From Typhlomys cinereus (Eukaryota; Chordata; Mammalia; Rodentia; Platacanthomyidae): a stretch of 64,000 nucleotides of DNA. This document shows positions 51,224 to 63,500 of the stretch, piece by piece. Location of the stretch: the NCBI GenBank assembly GCA_023101885.1, contig JALPQD010000007.1, positions 933,741 through 997,740 of the forward strand. Direction: 5' to 3'. Position 1 is the first letter of the stretch. The number at the start of each line of letters is the position of its first letter. The position numbers were made by a program, and so were the translations under genes. The notes under the pieces are model-generated. The model ran no database searches. It was not told the DNA's origin and saw nothing but the letters and a program-made list of their open reading frames with translations.

Positions 51224-52285
51224 TTATACTTCCCTTCTGTCCTCCTGGATACGCTTGTTCTTTTCTTCAAGCTTGAGTATCATTTCTAGCATTTTTTGAA
51301 GGCCTGGTTTGGTAGACATGTATCCCTTCAAGTTGTCTTTGTGCTGAAAAACTTTTCTTTCTCCCTCAATCATGACAGATAGTTTTGCCAGGTATATCAG
51401 TCTGTGTTGGCATTTTTGCTCATTTAATACTTGAAGTATATCTCTCCAAGCTCTTCTTGCTTTTACTGTTTCCATTGAGTAGTCATTTGTTATTCTAATA
51501 GGTTTACCTTGAAAAGTGACTTGCTTTGTTTCTCTTGAAGCTCTCAGCACCTTTTCTTTGTCTTGAATGTGGAGTGTTTTGACTATTATTTGCCGTGGCG
51601 ATTTTCTATTTTGGTCATATCTGTTTGGAGTGCGAAATGCCTCTTGTATTTGGATAGGCCTCTCATTCTTTAGTTGTGGGAAGTTTTCATTTATGATGAA
51701 TTGAAATATTTCCTCAGGTGTGGTATTTTGGGATTCTTGTTCTGGTATTCCATAAATGCGCATGTTAGGCTTCTTCAGGGTGTCCCGTATTTCTGGAATG
51801 CTCCTCTCCAGTATCTTTTTGGCTTTAACAATCTCTTCCATTGAGCTGGTTAATTCTCCTACTTTGTCTTCAAGATCTGAAATTCTAATTTCTGCCTCAT
51901 TTATTCTGCTGATAAGACTCTCTGTCGAGTTTTGCGTTGAAGATAACTTATCTCTTAGTTCAATTTTAAACTCTGCCTGAGACTGTTTTACCTGCTCTAT
52001 ACCTATTTTTGTTTCTTGAACTGTTTTTCTCAACTCCTCCAGGTTCCTGTTGTGTTCCTGTTCTAAGTGGTAGACACGGTTATTTAACTCTTCTCGGATT
52101 TCCTCTTTCATATTATTAATCATGGTAATGATCATACTCTGAAAGTCATTATGTTGGGTCTGGCTTTCATGGCTATTTTCTATGGATTTGTTCTGGTCGC
52201 AATCCATCGTTATGGGATTGATTCTTTTGGTGGGAGATTGTTCTTGGGTTTTGTTTCTCGTGGATCTGCACTTTGACTTGTACAT
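51224..52285 (-). CDS. LINE-1 ORF1 protein of L1-B, uninterrupted (353 aa)
   Basis: Complete ORF1 of normal rodent length. Residues 1-50 form a polar N-terminus; 52-170 are a heptad-rich coiled coil (trimerisation). RNP-like strands of the RRM are seen at 174-182 (NMRIYGIPE) and 231-239 (RQIIVKTLH). Conserved basic residues KARRAW lie at 275-280, and the C-terminal domain (KLSVMIEGER) starts near 301. ORF1p coats L1 RNA and acts as a nucleic-acid chaperone for retrotransposition. The host element is truncated, so it cannot move itself; whether the protein is expressed is unknown. The start is the first Met of the frame and agrees with the end of the 5' UTR. Confidence 0.85.
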   Translation of the reverse strand: MYKSKCRSTRNKTQEQSPTKRINPITMDCDQNKSIENSHESQTQHNDFQSMIITMINNMKEEIREELNNRVYHLEQEHNRNLEELRKTVQETKIGIEQVKQSQAEFKIELRDKLSSTQNSTESLISRINEAEIRISDLEDKVGELTSSMEEIVKAKKILERSIPEIRDTLKKPNMRIYGIPEQESQNTTPEEIFQFIINENFPQLKNERPIQIQEAFRTPNRYDQNRKSPRQIIVKTLHIQDKEKVLRASRETKQVTFQGKPIRITNDYSMETVKARRAWRDILQVLNEQKCQHRLIYLAKLSVMIEGERKVFQHKDNLKGYMSTKPGLQKMLEMILKLEEKNKRIQEDRREV

Positions 52286-52289
52286 TGTT

Positions 52290-52990
52290 GTTTTGTTTTT
52301 TAGGACCTTTCAGTTTCTGTGTGTTTTTCACTGAACCGATGTAGTTGGTATTGTTATACCTGTCAGTTGTTACTAGTGCTTGCCTTGGATTGGGTATGTT
52401 TGTGTATTGGTATTGTTATATCCTAGATGAGACTACTAGGATGTTAGTATGTCAGTTAAGTAACCAGGGGATGAATATAAGTATGGTAGTGCACTTTTAT
52501 GATCTAGTGTCTTGGTTGAATGTGAGGGTGGGTGGTGTACTCCCTGGAGTTGTATGTTTTTGGGGTGGCTGTATGAGGAAGCTGACCTACAACATTGATA
52601 CTAGAAAGGATCAGTAAGGTGAGAGAAAAGAAAAAAAAAAGGTTTACTTATCTTTAGGCTGGATGTGAAGAGTCTCGCATGTGATACAATGGTTGTAGTG
52701 AAGTCCAGATGTATGGCCTTTGTTCTCTTTGTCCTTAGAGTTTTGCTTGAGTTTCCTTTGGACTCTATTGAATTCTGAGTAGCAGTGTGTCTTCCGTGGA
52801 CCACGTGCGTAGGTCCCCGGTGGGCCAGAGAGGCAGAGGGTCTGATGTTGATGGCAGAATTCTTCACCTGCGACCTGGGCGCTGGTCGGGGTTCGGCGTG
52901 GAGGGGCGGCTGGGGGCAAAGCTGGTGGCCGCGCATGCGGGTGATGCTGGCGGGGCGGCTCGGCTCCGGGGTGGGGGGGCGGGGCTGGAA
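52290..52990 (-). promoter_or_regulatory. LINE-1 5' UTR of L1-B
   Basis: About 700 bp between ORF1 and the element's 5' end. Its outer 135 bp (52855-52990) is GC-rich with several CpGs, as expected of a promoter. I saw no clear tandem monomers here. Confidence 0.6.
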
Positions 52991-54399
52991 GATTTTTCTT
53001 TAAAAAATGTTCATATATGATTTACCAACTTTTAGAATTTTTAAATATTCAAACTTTGTTTAAACATTGGTTATGGATCACTTCATATTTCTAAAGCTTG
53101 GAAATTATATGTTTAGCATTAGCATATTTTGTGGATCTAGATTATTAGAACATTTCACCATATTTTGTCAGTGTTGTCTATTTAAAACTAAGCCCTCTTT
53201 TGTCCTTCATAGATATCTTCAAGTGTCTTACTCTTTCTCTGCCATAATTCAAGAGTACTCTCCAGCTCTATACTGCAGACCCAGGGTTCACACCTACTTT
53301 TCTTCCCTCACAGACCTCTCCAAACCTCTCTTTCTTTCATATATGACTCCTTCACAAGACATCTTCACCCTCACAGCTTAATCCCACACAAATGCAGTTA
53401 TAACAATACAAAATTCAGACAGAGCATACAATCATTTAGACACCAAGACGTGATCCTTAGAAACCCTATGAACTACATAGGTAGCTGCCTGAAAAAGCTA
53501 CATACAATTTAACAGAACTCACTGAAGAAACAGTCGTATTTCTACAGCCAAAGAACACAGTGAACTGAATTCACCTTTCAATTCAAGCCAGATCAGCCAA
53601 ATTTTGACCAAATAAGTAATTTTTGCTTAATTTTCTTGCTTGTTTTTTCTAAATTTTGTTTTGTATAGTTTTTTGTACTTCCATTTCTTTCTATCTTCTT
53701 TAAATTGGCTCATTTCTAACATAATTTTTCAGTCTTAGACACCTTATGAAGTTGGTTTCTGGGATTTCACATTAATGAATTAGAATTCAGTACTGTAGCT
53801 TAAAAAAAAAAAAACCATCCAGGTTACTGCACACTATACTTTGCCATTGTACTTCATCTACATTTCTTCCTTAGACCTATGCTTATGTGACCTAATACTA
53901 TAGTGTAAACCATCTGTCAACTCCAAAATTTCCTAAATACTTATGCTACCTCTCCATATCCAAGTTACAACTTGTCCCAATTATTACCTATCCTATACTT
54001 TTGTCACTTCTGCTGTTATTAAGAAAAAGACAAGTATACACCTTATCAACATGATCTAAGCACCAAAGCACAGCATCTCAGATTGAACTCAGCCAACCTA
54101 TCCAAATATTAGTACCCAGTGGTTCCAGAGTAAACATCAATCAAAATTTGTCTATTTATAAACTTGAAGCATTCCCATTTAGATCTCTCATCATACTTAT
54201 TTAGTATTGTGCCTGAAGATTTAACTGAAGAAATAATTCTACAAAGGGATATAAATTGGATATAAACAGAAAAAGAAAATTCTGGGGGATCTCTAATTGT
54301 AGATAATGTGATTCTATACTTGAGATCTCTCAAGTATTTCAATGGTTTCATCAAGAAACTTCTGTGACCTTCCTGAACTTTGAGGCTACCATGGAGAAC
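52991..54399. other. Intergenic AT-rich DNA, no gene seen
   Basis: Open frames are short and without recognisable similarity. An A run at 53803-53814 is the only simple repeat. If the V2R pseudogene downstream kept other exons they could lie here, but I could not identify any. Confidence 0.4.
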
Positions 54400-55080
54400 A
54401 CTTTATCACTGATGTTTATGGACTTTTTTGTCATGAAAATGGTGGATTTATTGAACTTTGTGAAGTACCGAGACACACATATGCTCAAAGACAATAACAG
54501 GACTTTCAGTTGCATAATGTTGCTGTCCCTCCTCCTCTGCTCTCTTTGTGTCTTATTTTTCAATGACCATCTCAACATCATTACTTGCTCCTTCCAACAA
54601 GCAATATTTACCCTCATGTTCACAGAGCATCTTTGTTTTGTCTTTGCCAAAACAATTATTGTGGTTCTCTTCTTCAAGCTCACTACCCCAGGAAGGAAGA
54701 TGATATGGTTGCTGCTTTACGGATCTCCTAACTTCTTAAGTCCTGTTTGTACCATGAGCCAACCCGTTCTCTGTGGAGTCTGTCTCAGAGTATCTCCTCC
54801 CTTAATTGACAAGATGCACATTCAAAAATGCTTCACACACTGCCTTCTACTGTGTCCTGGGATACCTGGACTCTCTGGGTCTAAGAGCTTCATTGTTTTT
54901 CCTGGCCAGGAACCTGCCAGACATCTTCAGTGAAGTGACTTCCTGATGGTCATACTGGGTGTGTGTGGCACCTACCCCCTGTCTAGCATAGCAACAATGG
55001 GAAAATGGTGACTCTCAAGGTCTCCATTACAGCCTCAAGATTAGGACACATAGGCTGCATCTTTACTCTAAATTGTAGTA
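54400..55080 (+). pseudogene. Type-2 vomeronasal receptor (Vmn2r) pseudogene, seven-transmembrane exon
   Basis: The stretch encodes pieces of a family C GPCR of the V2R type: FVKYRDTHMLKDNN and the following helix 2 (LLSLLLCSLCVLFF), then helix 3 (CSFQQ), FAKTIIVV..FK.TTPGRKM, a helix 4 and extracellular loop region. After a frameshift near 54850 it gives YCVLGYL and FLARNLPDIFSE, and further on, in yet other frames, a helix 7 remnant with LGHIGCIFTLNC near 55055. V2Rs are pheromone receptors of basal vomeronasal neurons, and the terminal exon normally holds all seven helices. Frameshifts, stops and loss of parts make this copy nonfunctional. No N-terminal ligand-binding exons were recognised. 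The family call is firm; the subfamily is not. Confidence 0.85.
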
Positions 55081-56714
55081 ATATTTTGCTATCAACTGTC
55101 CTAAATTCTTTAACAGTGCTAGAGGATACAATCCAATGTAGAAAAAAATGTCCATTATGACTACTTTACTCTCAATATCTGTCATATTTAAGGGATTTTA
55201 TTTCAAATCATATATTAGAATTGAAATTGGTTAACATAATAAAATACTTTGTCTAATGATCAACAACTTTGACCTATTTTGTATGGTATTATATATGCAT
55301 GATTAGGCAGTCAGTTAATAAAGCTCACAAAAATAAATTGTGTTTTCAAATATTGACTAGTTCTGTTGATATTAGTCTTTTTTTACATTCTAGTATAATT
55401 TATTTATTTCAGATATTAGTCTTTTAAAGTTCATTGTTTAACCTGTTGAGTTAACCTGTTGGAGGCTATATAAGCATTTAACATGGCATATAATTTGTAA
55501 GTTATGCTTACCATAAAATTTTTCCTTATGTGCAATTTGCAGGACACTATCTCAATGTATAGAAGTGGTAAAGATTTCTTAGAGGAGGGGAGACTTTTTA
55601 ACAAAGTTGGGCAAATGTATAAGCGTTCCAGTCATGGTGATTGATTTATCATCTTCCATGCTCGTTTGGGATTTTTCAGAGACATTGCTGCCTAATAGTC
55701 ACTCATGGTTCTTTAAATATCTCATGAATTAAAGCTCCTGTTACTCATACCACTAAACTTATTATTGTTCTGCTTACTAAGCAAAACATGAAAGTCACTC
55801 CCCTACTCAAGACTCAGGAAGATTCATGTAAGAGGGTGTACTAGCCTGAGGGGAGAGAAGAGCAAGACATCATGTTCTGGACACAAGGCTGCTTCATCCA
55901 TTTTCTCATCGAAGGTGTATCAATTTCCACAACATCTGTTCAGATTTGGCCTAACATTTCTCCATAGGAGGTGAAAGATCTCAAGAAGTAATCACACCTC
56001 TTTCATAGATATGTATGGGTTTGTGCAGGATTTAGTGGCAAGGGAATTTGCTTTTCAAAGCTGAGACCCACTGATATATCACCTTTGTCCCAGCGATTGT
56101 CCAAGCAAATGTCATTAATAATCACCCTAAAGGGCTACACGCTAAGATGTGACTGAAGGAGGGAGATTGACAAGGAAGAAGAAATTATACTTATGGTAAA
56201 AGTAGGAGAGTGGGGCTGGGGAACAAGGATATAAAATAACAACATTTTTGTGCTCATGTATAAAAATCTAAAGCATATTAATGGAAAGACTATTAAACTA
56301 ATTGGAGTATAAATGAAAAGACTAAGATTGAATTTTCAGAAGACAATTCCAGGTCCAAATATTGAAAGTGATGAAGGGAGAGTGGTTTCATCAAAACACA
56401 CTTGTACAGAATTGCTCTTTGATACTTTGGTCCACATTCTGTAGAAAAAAGAACATTGCTCACATCCCCCAAGATTAGTCAAGTTTTACACTGTAGTTTC
56501 AAAATTTCAGGTGAGTTTGGAAGGGTAAGCTACATGCTATTTGTAATCCCTGGTAATAATTTCAGCAGAGGCTGATCTACAACTTTTCAGAACATGTACA
56601 GGAGTGATCCTGTTGTATGGTAGTAATCACATAGCTTTGGGATGGCTGAGTTTGTCAAGCAATGGAAGAGATATGTTTCAAGTGATGGGAATTATTTTTA
56701 TTTTTTTAATTAAT
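55081..56714. other. Intergenic AT-rich DNA, no gene seen
   Basis: No supportable reading frame and no recognised repeat. A short (TTAA)-rich tract at 56700-56730 borders the L1 fragment that follows. Confidence 0.4.
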
Positions 56715-57285
56715 TAATGAATTAATTAATTTCTGCTCATCTTTGACAAAGGGGCCCAAAAAATCCAATGGAAAAAGAACAGCATCTTCAACAAATGGTG
56801 TTGGCAAAACTGGATGGATGTCCCCATGCAGAAGATTAAAACTGGACCCACACTTGTCACCATGTACAAGAATTAATTCCAAATGGATTAAGAACCTCCA
56901 TATAAGGCCAGAGACCATAAAAACCATAATTGAAAGGGTAGGGAACCCCTTGAGCTGACTGGAGTAGGCCAACAGTTCCTAAACAGACATCCAATAGCAC
57001 AATCACTACAACCAACCCTCAACAGATGGGATCTTGAGAAATTAAAGAGCTTCTGTTCAGATAAAGAGATTGTAACTCAAGTACAAAGGCAACCCACAGA
57101 ATGGAGAAAAATCTTCACTAACCACATATCTGATAGAGCTCTATTATCCAGAGTGCACAAAGAACTTAGAAAACTAAACACCAAGGAAAGAATGGGCCAA
57201 TTAAAAATGGGCCTTGGAACTTAAAAGAAACTTTACCAGGGACGAAATTAAAATGTCTAACAAATATCTTAAAGAATTATCTTTA
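56715..57285 (+). mobile_element. LINE-1 ORF2 C-terminal fragment
   Basis: Encodes [14 protein letters not shown] and WIKNLHIRPETIKTIIERVG, then further ORF2 pieces in other frames up to NKYLK at about 57280. Both ends are truncated and no A tail is visible, so it is a fragment rather than a complete insertion. Confidence 0.8.
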
Positions 57286-58740
57286 AACAAGGCAGAAATC
57301 TGAATATGAAGCAGACTGAAGAGAATACAGAGGTGTTCTCTCTGTTTAACTGTCTGCTGTGGCATAACTTTTCATTGAGTGATGGGATGCTTTCCAAATG
57401 ATTCACAAACCAAAATTTTCATTTTGTTGCACAAGCAGGAAGCCTTATCTGTGGAGTTAATAGAGACAAAGCTATGTGTCTAGAAAGAAAATACTCATTT
57501 AGCAGAAGAATTAAAATGAGAGAAAGCCGTGCATTCTCTATTATACAGTACTCCAGTATTTTAAGGTAAAATTAGGTTTTAATGAAAATGATTTTGAACT
57601 GGCATTTTGGCATTTTTTATTGAAATATGTTTACATGAAGGGAGCAAATTTAAGTCATTCTCATCATATGTTGCTGAATCCTATGTCCCATGTTCTCTAA
57701 TTTAAAGCCTTCATCATACTCATGACTCCTTCGACTCCCCACTTTAATGATTTTTATATGTGTTGTTCATATGTGTTCACTGAGCTTCCTCTGGGTTCTC
57801 TGTATTGGCATTTGCCTTTATACTTGCTGAAGTATAGGTGATAAATCAATGGGTATACTTTTGGGAAAAATTGCTATACTTCATATAGTCAGCATTAACA
57901 CTCAGAAGGTGTGGGGTGCCATGAGTCTTTCCTCTTTCTCAATGAAATGTGCACAGAACCAAATTCATGTAGATTTCCTCGAAGTAAGCACGGCTGCACT
58001 GGGCTCATCACTGTATCAGCTTTGTGTTGTAGTGACAGAACTTAAAGAGTGTGTAAAGTAGAACTGCTCTGAGGAGCCTTTCCTTGGTCAAGAAATTAAA
58101 AGTTTCAAGATAAACTGAAGAGTGAAGAACAAAGAGTCTTTGAAAACTCATAGGAGATAGTATGAGATCCATTTATTCATAGTCATGAGAGGGAAGTTCA
58201 TGGCTAATCATGCAGACATGGGCCTTAATAATAATGATGCAGCACAAAAAACTTGTAAGAATCAAATGGGTTTAGTCATTACAAACTCTATGAATCTTGA
58301 AAAGTTTAACGTAGGACCACATATCTCTGCTCACAGACTGATTTCTGGATCATTGGGATATTTGGGTAGATGAGATCTGTCTGAGTATTATCATTTTCCA
58401 AACCTCATTGAAACATGATCACCAACCCCAACATAAGTTAGCTTGTCCTAGATCCTGTGAGTCATCTTAGTACACTTAACTAAAGTAGCATTTGGTATCA
58501 ATGAATATACAAATTGTGTAGGGGACTTTAGGGATACAACTTTGGTAGGTCTTAGCCTAGGTGGATATGTTTTGGATGATACAGCTTCCTTTAAAACCAC
58601 TCATGCTCCCATAAGAAATAATTCACTAATGTACCTATAAGTCAGCATTTAAAATGCATTGGAGAACTGTGATAAACTTGGGTGAAATCATTTCTTCAGC
58701 TGCTGGTTCCCATCTTATGTGAACAGTTTATGTGTTAACC
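57286..58740. other. Intergenic, no gene seen
   Basis: AT-rich sequence with short unconvincing open frames (57849-58061, 58185-58373). I recognise no repeat family. Confidence 0.4.
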
Positions 58741-58747
58741 TGGTCCC

Positions 58748-58873
58748 AGGAAAGTCACACACCAATGATACATGAATCAGTTTGACTTTTATGTAGGAGG
58801 TCACATTGTGCTTGAGTTATTAAGATTCTGCCAGTTTCAGATACATCCTGTTATTTTAATAGTTTATTTTACG
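58748..58873 (+). repeat. Direct repeat, left copy (about 125 bp)
   Basis: Starts aggaaagtcacacaccaatg and matches 59249-59373, with the phrases catgaatcag and gtttcagata in common and about 10-15 percent differences. The 375 bp between the copies contain a degenerate repeat. Confidence 0.75.
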
Positions 58874-58984
58874 ATGACATCTGATAATTATTTTTCTCTA
58901 ATTGTGCAGTAATACTGGTGCTTTTTTTCTTCAATGATTCTTTTTCAACATTTTATATTTATGTCTGTATGGGTTGTTTTTCTC

Positions 58985-59240
58985 TTTTGCTGTAAGACAC
59001 CACTTAAACTCAAGCAACTTAAAGGGATAAAGGAGTTATATTCAGCTTATGGGTTCAGAGAGGAAGTGCAGTCCATTACAGTGGGATAGGCATGACTCAT
59101 TGGAAAAAATTAGGGACATCCTGAAGGCTGAGTGCTGCTGTTACCAACCCTAAGAGCAGAATAACTAACTGAAACAGGGTGGGGCTAAACAGCCTCAAGG
59201 TACACTCCCTGAGACACCTTTCTCCAGTAAGGCTCCAGTT
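58985..59240. mobile_element. Degenerate interspersed repeat, class unresolved
   Basis: The sequence from ctgtaagacaccacttaaac through the ttctccagtaaggctccagt phrase resembles an old rodent interspersed repeat, possibly DNA-transposon or LTR derived. I cannot fix its family or ends by eye. Confidence 0.3.
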
Positions 59241-59248
59241 CCTAAGGA

Positions 59249-59373
59249 AAGTCACACACCAACGATACATGAATCAGTCTTTCACTTTATGTGGGAGGTC
59301 ACATTATGTTTGAGTTTTATTAAGGTTCTGGCAGTTTCAGATAAATCCTATCATTTTTATAGTTTATTTTACC
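59249..59373 (+). repeat. Direct repeat, right copy (about 125 bp)
   Basis: Second copy of 58748-58873, in the same orientation 501 bp downstream. The pair could be a long duplication made during insertion or repair. Confidence 0.75.
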
Positions 59374-60559
59374 ATTCCAAAAAGAAGGAATGTTGGCATA
59401 TCCAGGAAAGATAGGACCATAACAAGACTGAAAAACAGCAAGATAAACTCCAAATTTTGTAGCTCCAATTCCAACAGGTGAAAGACTCCTTGAAATTCAT
59501 CTTAGTTCCAAAGGGCTTTTGTTCCATCGGTCCAAAGCAGCTGCCCATAGAACATGTGACTCTCTCTAGCTGACTCCTCCCAGGGTATATAATTCTCCTT
59601 GGCAGATGCACCATGTTGCCTCTGACATCTCTAACATCTTTGCTTCTCAATGCCAAATCAGGCTTTAACTCCACAGTACAAACTGTCATTCTTAGGCCTC
59701 TAAACTGAAGCCTTTCTGCCACATACTGGCTGGCTTTCATTAATTTTTGAAATCTTGGAGCAAGAATCCATGAACTCTTCCCTGATGCCTCTCCTCCTCA
59801 CTGATGCCTCTCAAACCAGAACCACATGGATTTTTGCTACTGGATGAGTAACAAATGGAACCATGTGTTAGCAGAGGGTTTAGTAAACTAGAGTGCATGG
59901 TAAAGGAAATTTCAAAGTGATATAATCTTGATAATGTGACATGGCTACTTTTTAGTTGTCTTCAGAGTTATGAAAAAAAGCAAAGACTCAGGCAGGAAAA
60001 AGGAAAAACTCTATCTAAAGATGAAAAATATAATGCCAAACTTAAAGAGTTGAACCAGGAAGAAGTAGGGAACAAAATGGCTGAAAAAAAAAGATCAGTT
60101 CCATTTACAAATCAAAGCCTGCTCTTAATTTGAATAATAGGAGAGGCCCTAGCATGAGGTCAAGATCCTCAGAGAAGGCACCCACCCATAAGAATGCAAA
60201 TACTTTTGGAACAAATGAGCTAGAAGGTGGAGTTCCAAAGCAAGGCTCAACTTCTTCCATAAAGCAACTGTCCAAGTGTGAAAGAGCTTTTTTCCATGGT
60301 CAGCATAGAAAACCAGAATCAGCTGTGATTCAAGGGGGCCAGTCTTGGCAAAATCGTCCACGTGGTTCTGGTTTGAGTCTTGCAGCTCTCAGCCTCCAAG
60401 ATGTCTGCAGTGATGTAGTCTTCTCCAGCTTTGGCCAGCCAGCCATGCTGCCTCTGCCATGAGAAAACATTGCCTTCCCTCTGTAGTCATAAGCTGAATA
60501 TATTTCCTTTTTCCTATAATTGACTTTGGTGTTCTCTCACACAATAGTTAAGAGTAATT
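59374..60559. other. Intergenic, possibly old LTR-derived, no gene seen
   Basis: Two lysine-rich or serine-rich open frames (59936-60133, 60130-60462) overlap here. The surrounding sequence reads like a decayed LTR-retrotransposon or other repeat, but I could not confirm any domain, so no protein is called. Confidence 0.3.
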
Positions 60560-63500
60560 GTTGCATGCCTCTAGGTTAATTAACCAAAATCAAGAGAGAG
60601 AAAACTCAAATTAACAAAATTAGAAAGAAAATGGAGTTATCACAACTGATACCCAAAAATTCAGAGAATTATAAGGCCATATTTCAAAAACTGATCTCCA
60701 TGAAATCGATAACACAAAAAATGGATGATTCCTGAGTAAGCACAACTTACCTAAATTGAATCCGGAAGTTTGAATTATTTTAGTTCTATAACCAATGAAG
60801 ATTGATGAGTAATCTTGAATTTCCCCACCAATATCCTAGACCGATGGATTCCACACGAGTCTCCGACCTTTTAAACCCTACTACTCCTTAACTGGTCCAT
60901 GAGTAGCAAAGGAGTGACACTTCAATTCTTCATACTGCTAATATACTACTAATCCCAAACCCAATAAAGATACACTTAAAAAAGAAAACTATAGCCCAGT
61001 CTCTTTGATGAACACAAATGTAAACAAAGTCTTAGCAAATCAGATTCAAAACTATCAAAAGATCATTTACTATGATTAAGTAGGTTTTATCCCAGCACAC
61101 AAGGTTGGATGAACATCACAAAAACAATAAATGTATTCATATATAACCAGTCCAAAGTCCAAGACCACATGATACTCTCATAGATGCAGAAAAAGCTATT
61201 GATGAGATCCAATATCTGTTTATGATCAAAATCTCGAGAGACTTACATCAACATAATAAAAGCTGTACACAACAAGCCAACAGCAGAATTATACTAATGG
61301 AGAAAACTTGAAGCATTCCTGCTTTGATCAGGAACTAGGCAAGGATGTCTGTTCTCGACATTTCTATTCCATATTGTACCTGAATTCTTAGCTACAGTGA
61401 TGAGACAAGAGAGGAGATAAAAGGGAGAGGGATTCAAATGAGAAAAGAAGTCAAGATATTATATTCACAGATATGTCATATACCTGAGAGATCCTAAAAA
61501 CTCTACAGGAAACTTCTAACTAATATATGAGTTCAATAGAGTGGCAGGTTACAAAATAAAACTGCAAAAATCATTGGCCTTCCTATACACCAAGGATGAA
61601 AAAATGAAAAAGTCCTAAAGAAAATAATCCATTTACTATAGCCCATAAAAAAATGAATACCTTGGTATAATTCTAACCAAAGAAGTGAGATACTTCAAAT
61701 GAAAATTTTAAAGCCCTACAAAGAAATTACAAAAGACACTAGAAGTGGAAAGACCTCCCATTCTCTTGGATTAGCAAATCAACATCATAAAAATAACCAT
61801 CCACCAAAAGCAATATATGGATTCAATGCTATCCAATCAAATCCCAAACCAGTTCTTTAAAGAAATGACCAAACAACCTCAAAATACATACAGAAGCTCA
61901 AAAGATCCCAGGATAGCAAAAATGATCCTGAGTAACAAAAACACTGCTGGAGTTATCACCATACCAAAACTTAATTATATTACAAATGCTTAGTAAAAAA
62001 ACAAACTAGTACTAGTTCTAAAATAGACACAGAGATCACTGGATAGGTTTTGAAGACTTAGAGTGTAAAAAGTCCATACAACTACAGCCATTTGATCTTT
62101 GTCAATGGGACCAAAAAATCAATGAAAAAGAGCAGCATGTTCAACTAATGGTGCTAACAAAACTGATTAACATGTAGAAGATTAAAACTGGACTGGTACT
62201 TGTCGCCATGCACAAAAATCAACTCCAATGGATCAAGGTCCATATTAAGCAGAGACTATAAAATCCCTAGATAAAAGGTAGGCAACTCCCTTGAGTGGTT
62301 AGGTTAGGCCAATGTTCCTAACTGGTATATACTGTAGAAGATTAAAACTGGACTGGTACTTGTCGCCATGTACAAAAATCAACTCCAAAGGATCAAGGTC
62401 CTAATTAAAGCGAGAGATAACTATAAATCCCTAGTAAAAGGGTAGGCAACTCCCTTGAGTGGATTAGGTTAGGCCAATAGTTCCTAAATAGAAATGCAAT
62501 AATTCAGGCCATTAGAACCAACACTCAACAAATGGGATCTTATGAAATTAAAGAGCTTCTGTTCGATAAGAATAGAAATTGTAAACCAAAAAGCAACCCA
62601 CATATGGAGGAAATCTTCACTAACCACATACCTGATAAAGTTCTATTATCCAGAGTGCATAAGAACTTAAAAAACAAACACCAAGGTGAAAACTAGCCAA
62701 ATTAGAAAATGGGCCTCAGAACTCAAAGAACTTTTCCAGGAATGAATTTAAATGTCTAACAAATATCTTTAAAAATGTCCACATCCCTGTCTTAGGGAAA
62801 TGCAAACCAAAACTACCCTGAGATATCATTTCAACCTGCCCAGGATGGCAAATCGAAAATACAAACACACCAAATGCTGGAGAGAATGTGGAGAGAAGGG
62901 AACTCTCATACATTGCTGATAGGATTCAGGCTTTTATAACTCTGTCCATCAGATGTGATTTCTAAAAAATTAAGTATTGAAATGCCTATTGACCCTGTTA
63001 CACCACTGCTGGGATTAATCCCCCCCAGATATGGCAATTCACTACAGGGACGGAGCAGAACCATGTTCATTGTAGCCCTGTTTACAATAGCAAATCATGA
63101 GTCAACCCAAATGCCCGAAGGGTGATGAGTGGATAAGAAAATATGGAATATTTATGCATAGAATACTACTCATCAATCAAAAAGATGAATTATGGAATTT
63201 GCCAGGAATGGATGGAATTATAAAAAAATTATGAGCAAAGTATCCTTGACACAAAAAGTTAGACACCATATATTCTCACTAGTATGTGGATCCTAGTTCC
63301 AAAACCACTTAATAGCATATTCAAAAAAATTTCTGTGATACCATTTTTATCACAAAGGATTATAAACAAGAGGGAAGGGAACGAGTACCTCAAAAGAAAA
63401 AAGAGTAGGGGAACATACTTCAGTAGAGAAAATATTCTATGGTCATGTATTGCATGTAAGATGCAGCTCATTCTCTCTTCTCTTCCTGTTCACTTGACTG

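Larger units (their letters stand above)
50096..52990 (-). mobile_element. LINE-1 'L1-B', missing its 3' half
   Basis: Same orientation as L1-A and directly abutting its 5' UTR. It contains about the first third of ORF2, a complete ORF1 and a roughly 700-bp 5' UTR ending in a GC-rich block (52855-52990). No remainder of its ORF2 or 3' UTR is found beyond L1-A. Confidence 0.85.

Noticed and set aside
53067..53381. 104-codon frame upstream of the V2R pseudogene
   Set aside because: No similarity to V2R exons or other proteins that I recognise, and base composition is like the flanks.
60130..60462. 110-codon Ser/Gln-rich frame
   Set aside because: No domain or signal, inside probable repeat-derived DNA; support is insufficient for a gene.
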